Assembly (NCBI RefSeq): GCF_900200035.1 | Contig: NZ_FZTC01000024.1 | Coordinates: 1 to 63,275, forward strand | Direction of reading: 5' to 3' | Source of the DNA: Klebsiella grimontii | GTDB lineage: Bacteria > Pseudomonadota > Gammaproteobacteria > Enterobacterales > Enterobacteriaceae | Length of the DNA stretch: 63,275 nucleotides | Program-made: the position numbers and the translations under genes | The notes under the pieces: model-generated | What the model was told of the DNA's origin: nothing | Seen by the model: only the letters and a program-made list of their open reading frames with translations | Databases searched by the model: none | In this document: piece after piece, positions 18,964 through 28,388 of the stretch | How positions within the stretch are numbered: the first letter of the stretch is position 1 | How the letters are laid out: the number at the start of each line of letters is the position of its first letter

Positions 18964-21813
18964 TCACCTTTCCCTATTAAGATAATCCTTTTGGATTTTA
19001 GCCGCCTTATCCGCTAACTCACCCGGAGCGTCAGCGCCTGGTAAAGATTTCACCTTACTCTTTCTTTCATTATATTCATTTTCGAATCTATTTCCTTCTG
19101 TTTTATGGTGACTTTCCAGATCAGTCTGCTGTTTCTTGACCCCATCACCCTGCTGCTGAATTCCCTGCTGGCTTTCCTGGTGTGCCTGTTTATTTTGAGA
19201 CACCATCGTATCTACTGTCTGACCCACATTATCCTTAATTCCGGCATTATGCGTCATTCCATCAATACTACCACTGTGCTGGCTATAATCAGCTTCTACG
19301 GAACCCGTGCCTCCACCGCCTGACACATTAGGCATTCCCTGACCAATTGTCCCTCTCGCCTCCTGATAGGCACCATCCACTTTAGGCTCGACCTGCTCTT
19401 TAACAAACTCCCTTGCCAGTGATTCCCGCTGTGCCGCTACTTCAGGTGAACTGGTATTGGTGAGGATAGCTTCTGCATTCTGCGGAGAACGTTGTTGAAC
19501 AAAGTTAGCAAACTGCTGCGTCAGATTCTCACTCATCTGGCCGCTCATACTTTCGGTACGCGACGCCATTTCACTAAGTTCATGGCTACGTGTACGGCTG
19601 TTTGTATATTGGTCGTAGCTGTTTTTCGCACTGGAAAGTGACGTAGAGAACTGGTCCACGCGGGAGCTGGCATTATTATCTGTTGTATTACCAGAAGTGC
19701 TGGTTTTATGGCTTGTAATGTAATCGGACGCCTCTTTAAAGTCTTTCGCTGCCTGGCTACTGGTATCATGCCTGCTATCATGTGATTCCCGCCCAGAAGA
19801 GCTGACATTATCAGTATCACCTGAGCTATGTCCCCAGCCAGCGCTTCCTTTTCCACCAACTTCAGCAGATAACCCCGTGCCCAACTTACCAAGCTTGCCA
19901 AACAACTGGTCTCCGGAACTCCATTTACCAGATGCATGTATATCAAAAGATTGAGTTCGTTTAGAGGAGTCATCCATCAATTGCTGGAAAGACTCTTCAT
20001 TGCTGATGTTGTTGGCTTTTGCATTTGAAACAACCGCGTTCCACATTTTACTCTTCGCCATCGAGTCTTGTGATGACTCAGTATTATCGGCGCCGGTGGT
20101 GGTTGACGCGCTGGTCCCCATATTTGTGCCAAACTGCTTCAGGCTGTTCCAGGCGCTGGTCACGCTGCTGTTATAGCCCTGCAGAGAGCTCTCTGCCTGC
20201 ACATCCGACTCCCGTGCCATCTGCTGCTGTGCACTGGCTATCTGCCGGCCAACATTAATATCCACCGGCAGTTTTGACATTGCGCCGCTGCTGTCCCAGA
20301 CCATAGAACCATCCCGGGTCTGTGTACCCATGCCTCCGTTCCCCAGTTGCCGGGACATCTGTCCAAATGCCGTTGAACTGTTGGTGTTCCAGCTGTTTCC
20401 GCTGACATTGTCCGTCTGCATATTCGAAAACGAGTAATTCCCGTCTACCACGCTGGAAGAGGCCTGCGACGTCGAGCTGAGGCCCGACGAGGCAAAATGA
20501 CTGTACGCGCTGGAAAACCCTGCCCCCATACTTTTAATCATGGCCCAGGTTAAGGGAGGGATCATCATCGAGATATAGCCTGCGGTTGTTGCAATATCCG
20601 AGTTTTTCAGCTGGACCTGAGAGAGTTCAGACAGAACCACCGGTACTCCATTTTGCTTCGCATAATACGCCATCGCACTGTTCAGAATGGCGTACAGCAG
20701 AGGCCAGGACTGCAGCCACATCAGCGCATAAAAGTAACCCTTGATGACCTGCATTGTCATCATGTTGAACATGGCGGCCATCACCATGATCGGAAACAGG
20801 CCAATCATGATCCCCATCACGACCGTCTGCATCAACGGCAGGGAGCGTAATGCCTGGTGGCCCATTGTCGCCTGTGCCAGGCGTTGTTTCTCCAGCGAAG
20901 AGGTGTTGGCGATGTTCACCAGGCTGGCCGTATCGCCACTGCGGGCCGCGTAGCTCTGAATACCGCTGCGCAGTGCATTCATGGTGACATTCTGGCGGAT
21001 TATCTGTCCCGCGCTCTGCCCCGAGCTGTAGAAGAAGTTATAGCTGTCACCGATCATCTGGCTGAACAGCAGGTCCGGATTGGGTTTGCCACCAAAGAGC
21101 TGGCGCACATAGTAGTTCCAGGTTTTCCCGCCAGTCTGAGAATCCAGCGCCAGGGCTGATTTCAAATCACGGGAGGCTTCCTGACAGGTTTTAAATTGAT
21201 TATTTTTATCAAATACCCCGCGCAGCGGGCTGGGGTTAGAGAAAATAATGGTGTACGGATCAGAGGAATTCAGCAGTTCCTCAAACGAGTACTTATGGTT
21301 GAGGAAAATGTCGCCCATAACGCAGTTCTGTACATAGTCGGAGAACAACGTGGTGATCTCCGGGTTCTGCGATAAAAAGTCGGTGCTTTTAGCGATTAAA
21401 TTACTGCCAAACAGCATCCCTGTCTTGCTGTACGTCACGCTGTCAGGCAGGGAGAAAATCATCTCATAGCTCTGTACCAGCGCATTCCCGACGCGTGTTG
21501 TCAGCGAGGCAGGAATAGCCAGGCCTATCGGGACGTTGTCGACCTGATAGACCTGAGAGACATTACTGTAGTCGATAATCTGCACTGGTTTGCGAATGAC
21601 GACCAGCATCGAGACCAGCGTCAGGGCAAACACCCAGCCGACCAGATCCATAACGTTATGCTTTTTCACCCAGCTGCTGGCGACAATCAGCACGGAAAAG
21701 GCGATACACATTTTCTCGATGGAGGACCAGGTACCGGTACTCATGAAAGCGGCAATGGCATTCAGGTTGCCCCGAAACCAGTCGCCGCCGGCTATCGTGT
21801 AGATTTCCAGCAT
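18964..21813 (-). CDS. traG: TraG, mating-pair stabilisation and entry-exclusion target
   Basis: A 949-residue protein of the F TraG family. The N-terminus (MLEIYTIAGGDWFRGNLNAIAAFM) and several membrane helices within the first 440 residues serve pilus assembly. The long C-terminal half (from about 450) is Ser/Gln/Asn-rich and periplasmic; it would enter the recipient and be sensed by TraS. The start overlaps the traH stop (TGATG). The central 470-800 region is unusually rich in serine, a likely hypervariable exclusion-specificity segment. Confidence 0.95.
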   Translation of the reverse strand: MLEIYTIAGGDWFRGNLNAIAAFMSTGTWSSIEKMCIAFSVLIVASSWVKKHNVMDLVGWVFALTLVSMLVVIRKPVQIIDYSNVSQVYQVDNVPIGLAIPASLTTRVGNALVQSYEMIFSLPDSVTYSKTGMLFGSNLIAKSTDFLSQNPEITTLFSDYVQNCVMGDIFLNHKYSFEELLNSSDPYTIIFSNPSPLRGVFDKNNQFKTCQEASRDLKSALALDSQTGGKTWNYYVRQLFGGKPNPDLLFSQMIGDSYNFFYSSGQSAGQIIRQNVTMNALRSGIQSYAARSGDTASLVNIANTSSLEKQRLAQATMGHQALRSLPLMQTVVMGIMIGLFPIMVMAAMFNMMTMQVIKGYFYALMWLQSWPLLYAILNSAMAYYAKQNGVPVVLSELSQVQLKNSDIATTAGYISMMIPPLTWAMIKSMGAGFSSAYSHFASSGLSSTSQASSSVVDGNYSFSNMQTDNVSGNSWNTNSSTAFGQMSRQLGNGGMGTQTRDGSMVWDSSGAMSKLPVDINVGRQIASAQQQMARESDVQAESSLQGYNSSVTSAWNSLKQFGTNMGTSASTTTGADNTESSQDSMAKSKMWNAVVSNAKANNISNEESFQQLMDDSSKRTQSFDIHASGKWSSGDQLFGKLGKLGTGLSAEVGGKGSAGWGHSSGDTDNVSSSGRESHDSRHDTSSQAAKDFKEASDYITSHKTSTSGNTTDNNASSRVDQFSTSLSSAKNSYDQYTNSRTRSHELSEMASRTESMSGQMSENLTQQFANFVQQRSPQNAEAILTNTSSPEVAAQRESLAREFVKEQVEPKVDGAYQEARGTIGQGMPNVSGGGGTGSVEADYSQHSGSIDGMTHNAGIKDNVGQTVDTMVSQNKQAHQESQQGIQQQGDGVKKQQTDLESHHKTEGNRFENEYNERKSKVKSLPGADAPGELADKAAKIQKDYLNRER

Positions 21814-23183
21814 CAGAGGCTTCCTCCAAAGTGATAGTTGTTCTGGTAGCGGGTCATCATGCGGGCGGATACCTGTTGACGCATGTAGCTCATCTGCCGG
21901 TCAACGACCAGCAGCGCGTCCTGCTGCACCTGTACCCGGGACTGAAAAGCGGCAATCTGCACACTCGCCTGGTTCAGGTTTTCGAGGATCATATCCATCG
22001 TTGACTGCGGGTAGTTCCCGGTGGCCACCATCGTCCTCGCCTGCTGGATCAGCTCCTGAATGTACTGCAGCAGGATGTCGTAGCCGATATAGTCCGTCAG
22101 CTGGTAAAGCAGGGTATTCGAGACCCCGAGCATCTGCGGGTCAACCAGGTATTTAAAGACCGGGATGGTGGTGCTGGAGATAAAGCCCTTCTCCTGCTCC
22201 GTTAGTTTTTCATCCGCCACAGCCTTGTTCTGGATGCTGCTCAGTAGCGTGGAAATCTGGTTCTTCAGCGCCTTGTTTGCGGCTATAGTGACCGTCGCAT
22301 CCGCAACCACCTTGAGACATTTATCGGAATCATTGCAGTGGTAAATTTTTGCTGTTCCCCCCTCCATCATCGCCTTAATCAGGTCCTGATCCGTGGTCCG
22401 TGCCGGCAGCGGCGTAATTTCACTGTTTTCCCCAAAAATCAAGGTGCCGGTCAGGGTCATCACAAACTCTTTCAGCTCTTTGTTATCGTCGAAGAGCCGG
22501 TTTTTGGACAGGGCATTCCACATGATGTTGATGTTTTTCATGACCCGCTCTTTGTCCTTGTCGCTGGCCTTATCCTGCACCTTGTCCATCTGGCCGCCAA
22601 CCGAACACCCCTGACGGGAAGCCGCCCAGTCGGCAAAGATATTGCTCTCACCGGCGATGTCCTGGCAGACCTTCTGCTGGGCTACCTGGGTACGAGGAAA
22701 CAGTCCCCCGACGATCCCCTGTGCCGCCTGGCAGCTGCTGAGGTTCATGCTGTTGATATCGCTGGCCATCTTCTGCAGGAAGTCTTTTGCGGTTTTGATT
22801 TCCGGTACAGTGGTCTGCAGCGCGAGGTCAAAGAAGTAGCCCGCAGCATTGGACATGATTTGTTTGCCGAAGCGCTGCAGCTGCTCGCTGTTGATAAAAG
22901 AAAACGACCCGAGGTAGGCATCGATGCCGCCACAGCCGGCATTAATATCCGGCAGGGTCATACTGACCAGCTGGATCGTTTTCACCTGCGTCCTCGCATA
23001 AAGCGAACCGCCGGAAGCGTAACCCGCCGCCTGCCCCTGCCAGACCTGGGGCTGACTGGTATTGGACGCGAACCCCAGCTTATTGAAGAAGTTGTTCATG
23101 TCGCCGTTAACATCTGCGGCCGCCGTCAATGACACCCCTAGCAACATTCCACAAAGCACTGATAATGGTTTACGGATGAACAT
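21813..23183 (-). CDS. traH: TraH pilus assembly protein
   Basis: A 456-residue periplasmic/outer-membrane-associated protein with signal peptide MFIRKPLSVLCGMLLGVSLTAAA. Typical TraH features are DVNGDMNNFFNKLGF, the cysteine pair region DINAGCGGIDAYLGSFSFI, and a C-terminal coiled-coil (about residues 390-440). TraH belongs to the pilus extension/retraction subset with TraF, TraU, TraW, TrbB and TrbI. The gene overlaps the preceding one by 14 bases. Confidence 0.95.
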   Translation of the reverse strand: MFIRKPLSVLCGMLLGVSLTAAADVNGDMNNFFNKLGFASNTSQPQVWQGQAAGYASGGSLYARTQVKTIQLVSMTLPDINAGCGGIDAYLGSFSFINSEQLQRFGKQIMSNAAGYFFDLALQTTVPEIKTAKDFLQKMASDINSMNLSSCQAAQGIVGGLFPRTQVAQQKVCQDIAGESNIFADWAASRQGCSVGGQMDKVQDKASDKDKERVMKNINIMWNALSKNRLFDDNKELKEFVMTLTGTLIFGENSEITPLPARTTDQDLIKAMMEGGTAKIYHCNDSDKCLKVVADATVTIAANKALKNQISTLLSSIQNKAVADEKLTEQEKGFISSTTIPVFKYLVDPQMLGVSNTLLYQLTDYIGYDILLQYIQELIQQARTMVATGNYPQSTMDMILENLNQASVQIAAFQSRVQVQQDALLVVDRQMSYMRQQVSARMMTRYQNNYHFGGSL

Positions 23184-23598
23184 CAGGCCCTCCTTCTTTC
23201 ATGTTATTTTTCCGTCGGAGGTTGCGGTTTAAATATCGCTGGAAGCTTTTTTCAAAGGCATATTCAAACCAGAAAGCCAGTTCGGCCATCAGTACTCCCA
23301 GCAAAGCCGTTGCCAGACAACCAATGGAAAGTGAGAAAAGAATAAAGGGAACGAAATACATCAGGACATTCCACAGATTCATGAAGTTCTTTGCAGACCC
23401 CAGCTTCTCCGACGGGGTTAACAACTCAGTGAACACACTGAAATACGCATGACTTCCCCACCACAGAACTAATCCGGCTGAACCAAACATAAAAGCAAGA
23501 CAATAATAAATATCGAATCTCTTTTGCCGTGATAGCTTCAGGCGTTTATTTCTTTCCAGTACGGGTAACGAAGAATATATTTTGTTGAGACTATCCAT
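23170..23598 (-). CDS. TrbF-position membrane protein
   Basis: A 142-residue protein with three probable membrane helices (about residues 31-49, 75-95 and 98-118) and basic tails. It occupies the place held by trbJ-trbF in F, between trbB and traH, overlapping both neighbours. The sequence is too different for me to name it trbF with certainty; F TrbF is also a small membrane protein that is not essential for transfer. Confidence 0.6.
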   Translation of the reverse strand: MDSLNKIYSSLPVLERNKRLKLSRQKRFDIYYCLAFMFGSAGLVLWWGSHAYFSVFTELLTPSEKLGSAKNFMNLWNVLMYFVPFILFSLSIGCLATALLGVLMAELAFWFEYAFEKSFQRYLNRNLRRKNNMKEGGPDVHP

Positions 23599-24157
23599 TA
23601 TCAGGTGCCCCCATCATTTGAAATACCGTATCCATTCTGGCCATAAATCCCTGAGCATCGGTGGCGCCCTGCAGAATCGGATACGCCGCCAGCGTATTCA
23701 CATTCACCAGAAACGTGGTCGGGGTAGCTACCGGGATATTGGGGAAAAAAGTCTGCATCACGTCAGGCGGTACCGGCAAGGCTTCAGGGAACGCCTCGTC
23801 CCCCTGTCCGTCGATCGTGTAAGAGAACACCGAGAATCCGTATTGTCCGGACAGCTGCTTCAGAACCGGGTCAAACTTATGGCAGTACGGGCAGTGCCCC
23901 TGCATAAACAACACCACTTTCCAGTCGCTAAGATTGACCTGTTTGCCGTTGCTGAGCCGGTACCAACGGGCCTGAGAGACCGGCTTCGCGGACGTGGGCG
24001 CGCCAGCGGGCGACGCCGGCGCCGAACCTGTTATGCCCTGCGGGTCCCAGAGAGATTTCACTTCATCGAGCGTACCGGCCCAGGTCACGGGAGAAAGTGC
24101 CAGCAGCAGAGCAGCCGTGGTGATACCCGCCCTAATTGTCTTCAGTTTGCTTTTCAC
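23591..24157 (-). CDS. trbB: TrbB thioredoxin-like disulfide isomerase
   Basis: A 188-residue periplasmic protein: signal-like N-terminus (AGITTAALLLALSPVTWA), then a thioredoxin fold with KVVLFMQGHCPYCHKFDPVLKQL, active site C-P-Y-C. The segment FPEALPVPPDVMQTFFPNIPVATPTTFLVNVNTL carries the cis-proline loop and is almost identical to F TrbB. In F it works as a disulfide isomerase for cysteine-rich Tra proteins. I start at GTG 24157, preceded by AGGAG seven bases earlier; it lies inside the end of traQ. Confidence 0.93.
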   Translation of the reverse strand: MKSKLKTIRAGITTAALLLALSPVTWAGTLDEVKSLWDPQGITGSAPASPAGAPTSAKPVSQARWYRLSNGKQVNLSDWKVVLFMQGHCPYCHKFDPVLKQLSGQYGFSVFSYTIDGQGDEAFPEALPVPPDVMQTFFPNIPVATPTTFLVNVNTLAAYPILQGATDAQGFMARMDTVFQMMGAPDNG

Positions 24158-24368
24158 GGGCCTTCTCCTGTTTTTCTGCTTCAGCAATCAGGGCATTCAG
24201 AATTCGGTATCCACCAAATATCACCATACCCAGCCCCAGAACTTCCCCGGCCTGAATGGCCAGCTCAGGCTGTTTTCTGACGAGCCTGGCAATCAGGTGG
24301 AAAAACACGCCTACAGCCAGTACCCACATTCCCGTTATATCTAAATCGGGGAACCGAATCTTTCGCAT
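24132..24368 (-). CDS. traQ: TraQ pilin chaperone
   Basis: A 78-residue inner-membrane protein beginning MRKIRFPDLDITGMWVLAVGVFFH; the LDITGMWV motif and two membrane helices match TraQ of F. TraQ helps insert propilin TraA into the inner membrane before LepB cleavage. The start is chosen by family length and by the AAGGAGTGT upstream. The gene lies between traF and trbB; trbA and artA of F are missing. Confidence 0.88.
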   Translation of the reverse strand: MRKIRFPDLDITGMWVLAVGVFFHLIARLVRKQPELAIQAGEVLGLGMVIFGGYRILNALIAEAEKQEKAREKQTEDN

Positions 24369-24378
24369 GACACACTCC

Positions 24379-25131
24379 TTAAAAATTGGGTTTAAAGTCG
24401 CTGGAGACATAGAGGAACTGTTTCGCCAGGTCGTCCTGGCTGATAAAGCCGTAACTGAGGGGTTTAACCTGCCCGCTTTTGGGATTGACCAGCATCATCG
24501 CGGGAAAGAACTTCACTCCGAGCTGTTGTGCCTGCCCCTGGTCCAGCCGGCTGTCGGGGAGCATGGGATTCACCACACCGTCGACGGAGACTGGTATCAC
24601 GCTCAGTCCGTAGGTTTCGCGGAAGTTTTTGATGACCTGGACCAGTTGCCCGTCGATGGCCTCCCGGCCGCGGTAGAAAAACATCACGCCATAGTGCTGG
24701 GCCAGGGAGGAGATTGCCTTGCGCTGTTCGGCGTAGTCGGCAGCCAGCTGGTTTTTCACGGTTCCGTTGTAGTGGCTGTACTGCAGGTTGTAGTCCAGCT
24801 CGGGGTTTTCCAGCATGGCTTTCTTCGCGCTCATCGAGAACAGGCCTGCCTGCTGCGTCCAGTAGTTCTGGAGCCGGAAATACTTCACGAAATTGTCAGA
24901 TGAGGGGTAAAGAATAGCCTCATACAGCGAACGCTTTGTGGCCGTCTGCAGCTGCGCCAGCTTCTCCAGGATGTCCTGCTTTGCCGGCGGTGGCGGAGGC
25001 GTGGCAGGCGTTTCCGGGTCTGTTTTTTTTAGCTGCTCGTTATACCACTGCCAGCCCGCATCTTTCGCCCAGGCCGGCATCAGGGTGCAACAAAGGCACC
25101 CCGCCAGTATGGCGGCATGTAGTTTTCCCAT
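24379..25131 (-). CDS. traF: TraF pilus assembly protein
   Basis: A 250-residue periplasmic protein with signal peptide MGKLHAAILAGCLCCTLMPAWA and a C-terminal thioredoxin-like domain (FFYRGREAIDGQLVQVIKNF ... VKFFPAMMLVNPKSGQVKPLSYGFIS) that lacks a CxxC pair, exactly as in F TraF. It belongs to the core envelope proteins needed for pilus assembly. ATG 25131 gives the family length. Confidence 0.95.
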   Translation of the reverse strand: MGKLHAAILAGCLCCTLMPAWAKDAGWQWYNEQLKKTDPETPATPPPPPAKQDILEKLAQLQTATKRSLYEAILYPSSDNFVKYFRLQNYWTQQAGLFSMSAKKAMLENPELDYNLQYSHYNGTVKNQLAADYAEQRKAISSLAQHYGVMFFYRGREAIDGQLVQVIKNFRETYGLSVIPVSVDGVVNPMLPDSRLDQGQAQQLGVKFFPAMMLVNPKSGQVKPLSYGFISQDDLAKQFLYVSSDFKPNF

Positions 25132-25153
25132 AATGAATACCTTTTTGACTGAA

Positions 25154-25480
25154 TTAATTCGGCTGGCGTGAAATATGTTGGTAGACGATGTATTTATCGA
25201 GACTGACCGTTTTCGTTTCAGGGTCAGTGCGTCCCTCAAACCGGAAACCGTGGCAGTACAGTGTCATATTATTCATTTCTAATGCCGTACGTTCACCGTT
25301 CCTGATAACCCATGCAGCCTGCGAGCTTCTGTCACACTGAATACCCCAGGCCCGGTTGGTGGCCAGAAACGCATTAATCTGTTTATCCCGCCACAGGCTG
25401 TAAGACATGATGCTGATCAGAAAAACGACAAACACGCCGACAAACACGATCACCAGCCCGTATGATTTGCTCTCTTTCAT
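25154..25480 (-). CDS. Hypothetical membrane-anchored protein upstream of traF
   Basis: A 108-residue protein: one N-terminal membrane helix (residues 8-29), then a periplasmic domain with two cysteines (IQCDRSSQAAWVI, MTLYCHGF) spaced for one disulfide. It lies in the traN-traF interval, where F carries only trbE. I do not recognise the family. Conservation of spacing and a strong upstream site suggest a genuine gene of the tra operon. Confidence 0.65.
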   Translation of the reverse strand: MKESKSYGLVIVFVGVFVVFLISIMSYSLWRDKQINAFLATNRAWGIQCDRSSQAAWVIRNGERTALEMNNMTLYCHGFRFEGRTDPETKTVSLDKYIVYQHISRQPN

Positions 25481-25489
25481 CCCTGCCCC

Positions 25490-25717
25490 TTATTTTCTTT
25501 TTTGCAAAATCCCTACAAAAGCAGAAATAAACAGGTGACTCATCAACCAGAAAAAGCCGACTATAAGGATAAAAACCACACTCTCAATATAATCACTGCC
25601 CGATGTCCCTTTGACGGCATCCCATGAAAAATACAGCACAGGGGAGATAATAATTATTGTCAGCAGTAATCTCACTACAAAATCGACGGCAGGATATTTA
25701 TGATAGTTAATTTTCAT
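25490..25717 (-). CDS. Small two-helix membrane protein, TrbE position
   Basis: A 75-residue protein with two predicted membrane helices (residues 14-31 and 44-70) and a basic end (LQKRK). It stands where trbE lies in F and has similar size and topology, but the sequence gives me no firm match. Its start overlaps the end of the upstream gene by 11 bases, so translation is likely coupled. Confidence 0.6.
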   Translation of the reverse strand: MKINYHKYPAVDFVVRLLLTIIIISPVLYFSWDAVKGTSGSDYIESVVFILIVGFFWLMSHLFISAFVGILQKRK

Positions 25718-26318
25718 GGTTGTGTTCCTTATTACTGTTATGCTCCTTCACCTTCAGCCCGGCTTTCCCCGCGGGAAAACTGTCAGCAAAGCGAGTGGTA
25801 CATTCCTCTGCGCCTTTTGATGTAAAGAATCCGGGGTCATCCTCCCCGATAATATAATCGGGGTAGGTAGTAAATCGAATATCAGAGTGATCGTCATAGT
25901 TTAACCTGCTATTATCCCTGAAAAAATCAACCCCTCCCTTATTTTTAAAGCGTTTTGCATCCTCACCTGATACTTTCATAACCAGTGAGTCGGGGTCGAC
26001 CTCCCACATATCACGAGTATCCAGCATTGTCCGGGTAGCTTTAAATTCAGCTTCAAATCGTAACGCTTTCAGACCGGTGGCGTACATGGCAACCCACCCA
26101 TCCATTTTTGTTTTATTTTCACTTTGCTCCGTAACCGTATACCGGGAAATCATTCTTATTTTTGTAAAAAACGTTTCATCTGTTCTCTTACACTGAATGA
26201 CAGTGCCGGGCATCTGCATTGAATACAGCTTCTCGAGTTCCTCTCTGCTTGCGGCGTTTGAAAATGGCATTATTAGAATAAAAAACAAAAAAATGGTGGG
26301 CCTAACCAGTCTGTTCAT
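25707..26318 (-). CDS. Hypothetical periplasmic protein between traN and trbE position
   Basis: A 203-residue protein with a clear signal peptide (MNRLVRPTIFLFFILIMPFSNAA) and a soluble, charged mature part with two cysteines (VIQCKRTD, EECTTRF). It ends in a His/Asn-rich tail (HNSNKEHNHEN). I do not recognise a family. It is absent from the F tra operon and is likely an accessory mating or exclusion gene specific to this plasmid branch. Confidence 0.65.
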   Translation of the reverse strand: MNRLVRPTIFLFFILIMPFSNAASREELEKLYSMQMPGTVIQCKRTDETFFTKIRMISRYTVTEQSENKTKMDGWVAMYATGLKALRFEAEFKATRTMLDTRDMWEVDPDSLVMKVSGEDAKRFKNKGGVDFFRDNSRLNYDDHSDIRFTTYPDYIIGEDDPGFFTSKGAEECTTRFADSFPAGKAGLKVKEHNSNKEHNHEN

Positions 26319-26409
26319 TTAAACCATCCTTATTATTTTCAATACGGGATAACGCGATGACATAGAAAACAAGCGACAGTGCCCCCATCCCCATACACTC
26401 TGTTATCAC
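26302..26409 (-). CDS. Possible 35-residue membrane peptide after traN
   Basis: A short frame from GTG 26409 (or ATG 26394) encodes one hydrophobic segment, GMGALSLVFYVIALSRI, followed by a charged tail, and ends inside the start of the next gene. A purine-rich AAAGG lies close to the GTG. Size and single helix fit a membrane microprotein, but there is no other support. Confidence 0.25.
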   Translation of the reverse strand: MITECMGMGALSLVFYVIALSRIENNKDGLNEQTG

Positions 26410-26432
26410 CTTTAAATTTAATTATTCAGAAA

Positions 26433-28388
26433 TCATTTTGCTGAAGACTGCGTGAGAAGTTCTTTTATGCGTTGTTTTGTTTTATCAGTCAGCTCACTGT
26501 TATCCGGTATTTTCTGATTATGTATCAGGTCCTCCATGAAGTTCGCAAAATCCAGCCGGTTGAAGTTAATGCCCTGGAGTTCAGCCATCGTGATCCCCCG
26601 GCAGTTCGGGCTGCTGGCGCCCCCGAAACTAATATGCAGTTGTCCGTTGCGGCCCTGTTCCTGAACGATCTGAGCCAGCTTGGAGTCAAACTGGCAGTAG
26701 CTGCGTTTCTTCTCCAGGCAGATCCCCAATACCTTCTTAGAGCAAAACTCCCCCACGCTAACCGTCAGCTTGTTTGTTTTTGCTTTGGCCAGTGCCTTCT
26801 CTTCGCTTCTGCAGCGTGCCAGGCCAACGTCCTGCCCCCACCCACTGTCTTTGCAGCAGTTACTGAATCCGGCCGCGAATTTTTTGCAGTACTTCGCTTT
26901 ACCGGTGAACGCCTTCACATCCACGCCGTTCAACTTAGCAACATCCTCTCCTGCCGCCGCCAGCGCCGCGAGCTCAGAAACCGCCTGTCCAAAGCCGTTG
27001 TTCGTGCCGCTGACCGCTTTATCACACTCGCCATCGAGGCAGAACACATCCCCGCCGCAGATCATCTGCTTACCGCTGGTCCGGGTTTCACAGGAATAGG
27101 TCGCATACTCGTGCAAACAGGTCCCGTCTTCCGCGCTGAATGCACACTGGCGTGATGAGAGCGTGCAGGCTGCATTACTCATCAGGTTTTCACAGGAGCC
27201 GTTATCCGCCGGCTGAGTCAGCCAGGTGTCTTTGTATTTCCAGCATGCTTCTGTGAAGGAATACGCCTTCCCGCCCAGGTTGAGGGTTTTCGTCCCGCCC
27301 GGGCTGATACATTCTTCGCCTGTTTTCGTGCCCTCGTCCTTGCTGAACGGACAGCTTTCAACCCAGACCACCTCTGGTGCAAATACGGTTTCCGTCTCTT
27401 CCATGACCAGTATGACCGTCACCTGAATGGATTTAACATTTACTGATGGTTGGGTTTTCGACGTTTTCGTTACCGCAAAGGTCTGCCCTGCAACAACGTT
27501 CCGGTCCATGCTGAAAGACTGGTGAATTTTCCCGGTACCATCGTAGTAATGGTAACTACAGTGTGTGTTCTGACCACCGGAACATATCGACATCGTATTA
27601 GGCCAGGTCATCACATCGACAGGGAATGTTTTATCAAAGAGGCTGATGTTTTCACTGACTGCAAGCTTGCAACTGTCTCTGACCTTTCCTTCGTTGTCAC
27701 ATTCATAAATCCAGGGAACCGGCAGAGGTTCACCGTCAACAGACACGCTGAGCAGCCGCCCTGTCGACGGGATGGTCAGCGTCCCGCTCCATCGGGTGCT
27801 GTTTCGGGTGAAATTCATCGGGACAGCCTGCTGGTAGGTACGACTGACCTTTTGCGTCGTGGCGTTGTCTTTCAGCGTCGCCTCCCGCGTGCAGAAGTTC
27901 TCCACCTGCAAATCCCGCTCGCACGTATGGTTCGTGAACTCGCTACGATTAACCACCTGTGCCGTACAGGCCTGACCGGTATTCCCCACAATCGAATCCG
28001 CTCTGGACTCGGTCTCTTTCGCCGCCTGAATGAATGGCGCGTCGGCCGAAATACTGTCCGGGGGACGGTTAGTAAACGACTCCGTGATGCTGTTCCCCAC
28101 ATCACTGCTGGCCCATTCCGCTGCGGAATCGCTTTTCAGGTTACTGTCACCGCTGGCGGAGACGCCGCCGTAATATTTCGTCTGCGCCGGTTTGCTGGTA
28201 TACCCTGGCAGCGTGTCAGCCCCGTTGAAATTCTTCAGCGCGTCAGTCCCGCTTCCCTGTATTTGTTTTGCATAATCAGCGCCCGCTTTGTAATCGGACG
28301 TGCTGTCAGCACAGGCAGGAACCGTAAACCAGATAAATGTCCCGAGCACGAACATATGGAGCATCAGGATCAGGGGAAGTGATTTCAT
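26433..28388 (-). CDS. traN: TraN outer-membrane adhesin
   Basis: A 651-residue cysteine-rich outer-membrane protein with signal peptide (MKSLPLILMLHMFVLGTFIWFTVPACA). TraN features are visible: DYKAGADYAKQI near the mature N-terminus, GQACTAQVVNRSEFTNHTCERDLQVENFCTREATL, and the C-terminal block ADFSNCC-type FAAGFSNCCKDSGWGQDVGLARC with CQFDSKLAQIVQEQGRNGQL. The middle (about residues 190-350) is the variable part that chooses the recipient receptor porin; I cannot assign its class by eye. The ATG overlaps the trbC stop. Confidence 0.95.
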   Translation of the reverse strand: MKSLPLILMLHMFVLGTFIWFTVPACADSTSDYKAGADYAKQIQGSGTDALKNFNGADTLPGYTSKPAQTKYYGGVSASGDSNLKSDSAAEWASSDVGNSITESFTNRPPDSISADAPFIQAAKETESRADSIVGNTGQACTAQVVNRSEFTNHTCERDLQVENFCTREATLKDNATTQKVSRTYQQAVPMNFTRNSTRWSGTLTIPSTGRLLSVSVDGEPLPVPWIYECDNEGKVRDSCKLAVSENISLFDKTFPVDVMTWPNTMSICSGGQNTHCSYHYYDGTGKIHQSFSMDRNVVAGQTFAVTKTSKTQPSVNVKSIQVTVILVMEETETVFAPEVVWVESCPFSKDEGTKTGEECISPGGTKTLNLGGKAYSFTEACWKYKDTWLTQPADNGSCENLMSNAACTLSSRQCAFSAEDGTCLHEYATYSCETRTSGKQMICGGDVFCLDGECDKAVSGTNNGFGQAVSELAALAAAGEDVAKLNGVDVKAFTGKAKYCKKFAAGFSNCCKDSGWGQDVGLARCRSEEKALAKAKTNKLTVSVGEFCSKKVLGICLEKKRSYCQFDSKLAQIVQEQGRNGQLHISFGGASSPNCRGITMAELQGINFNRLDFANFMEDLIHNQKIPDNSELTDKTKQRIKELLTQSSAK

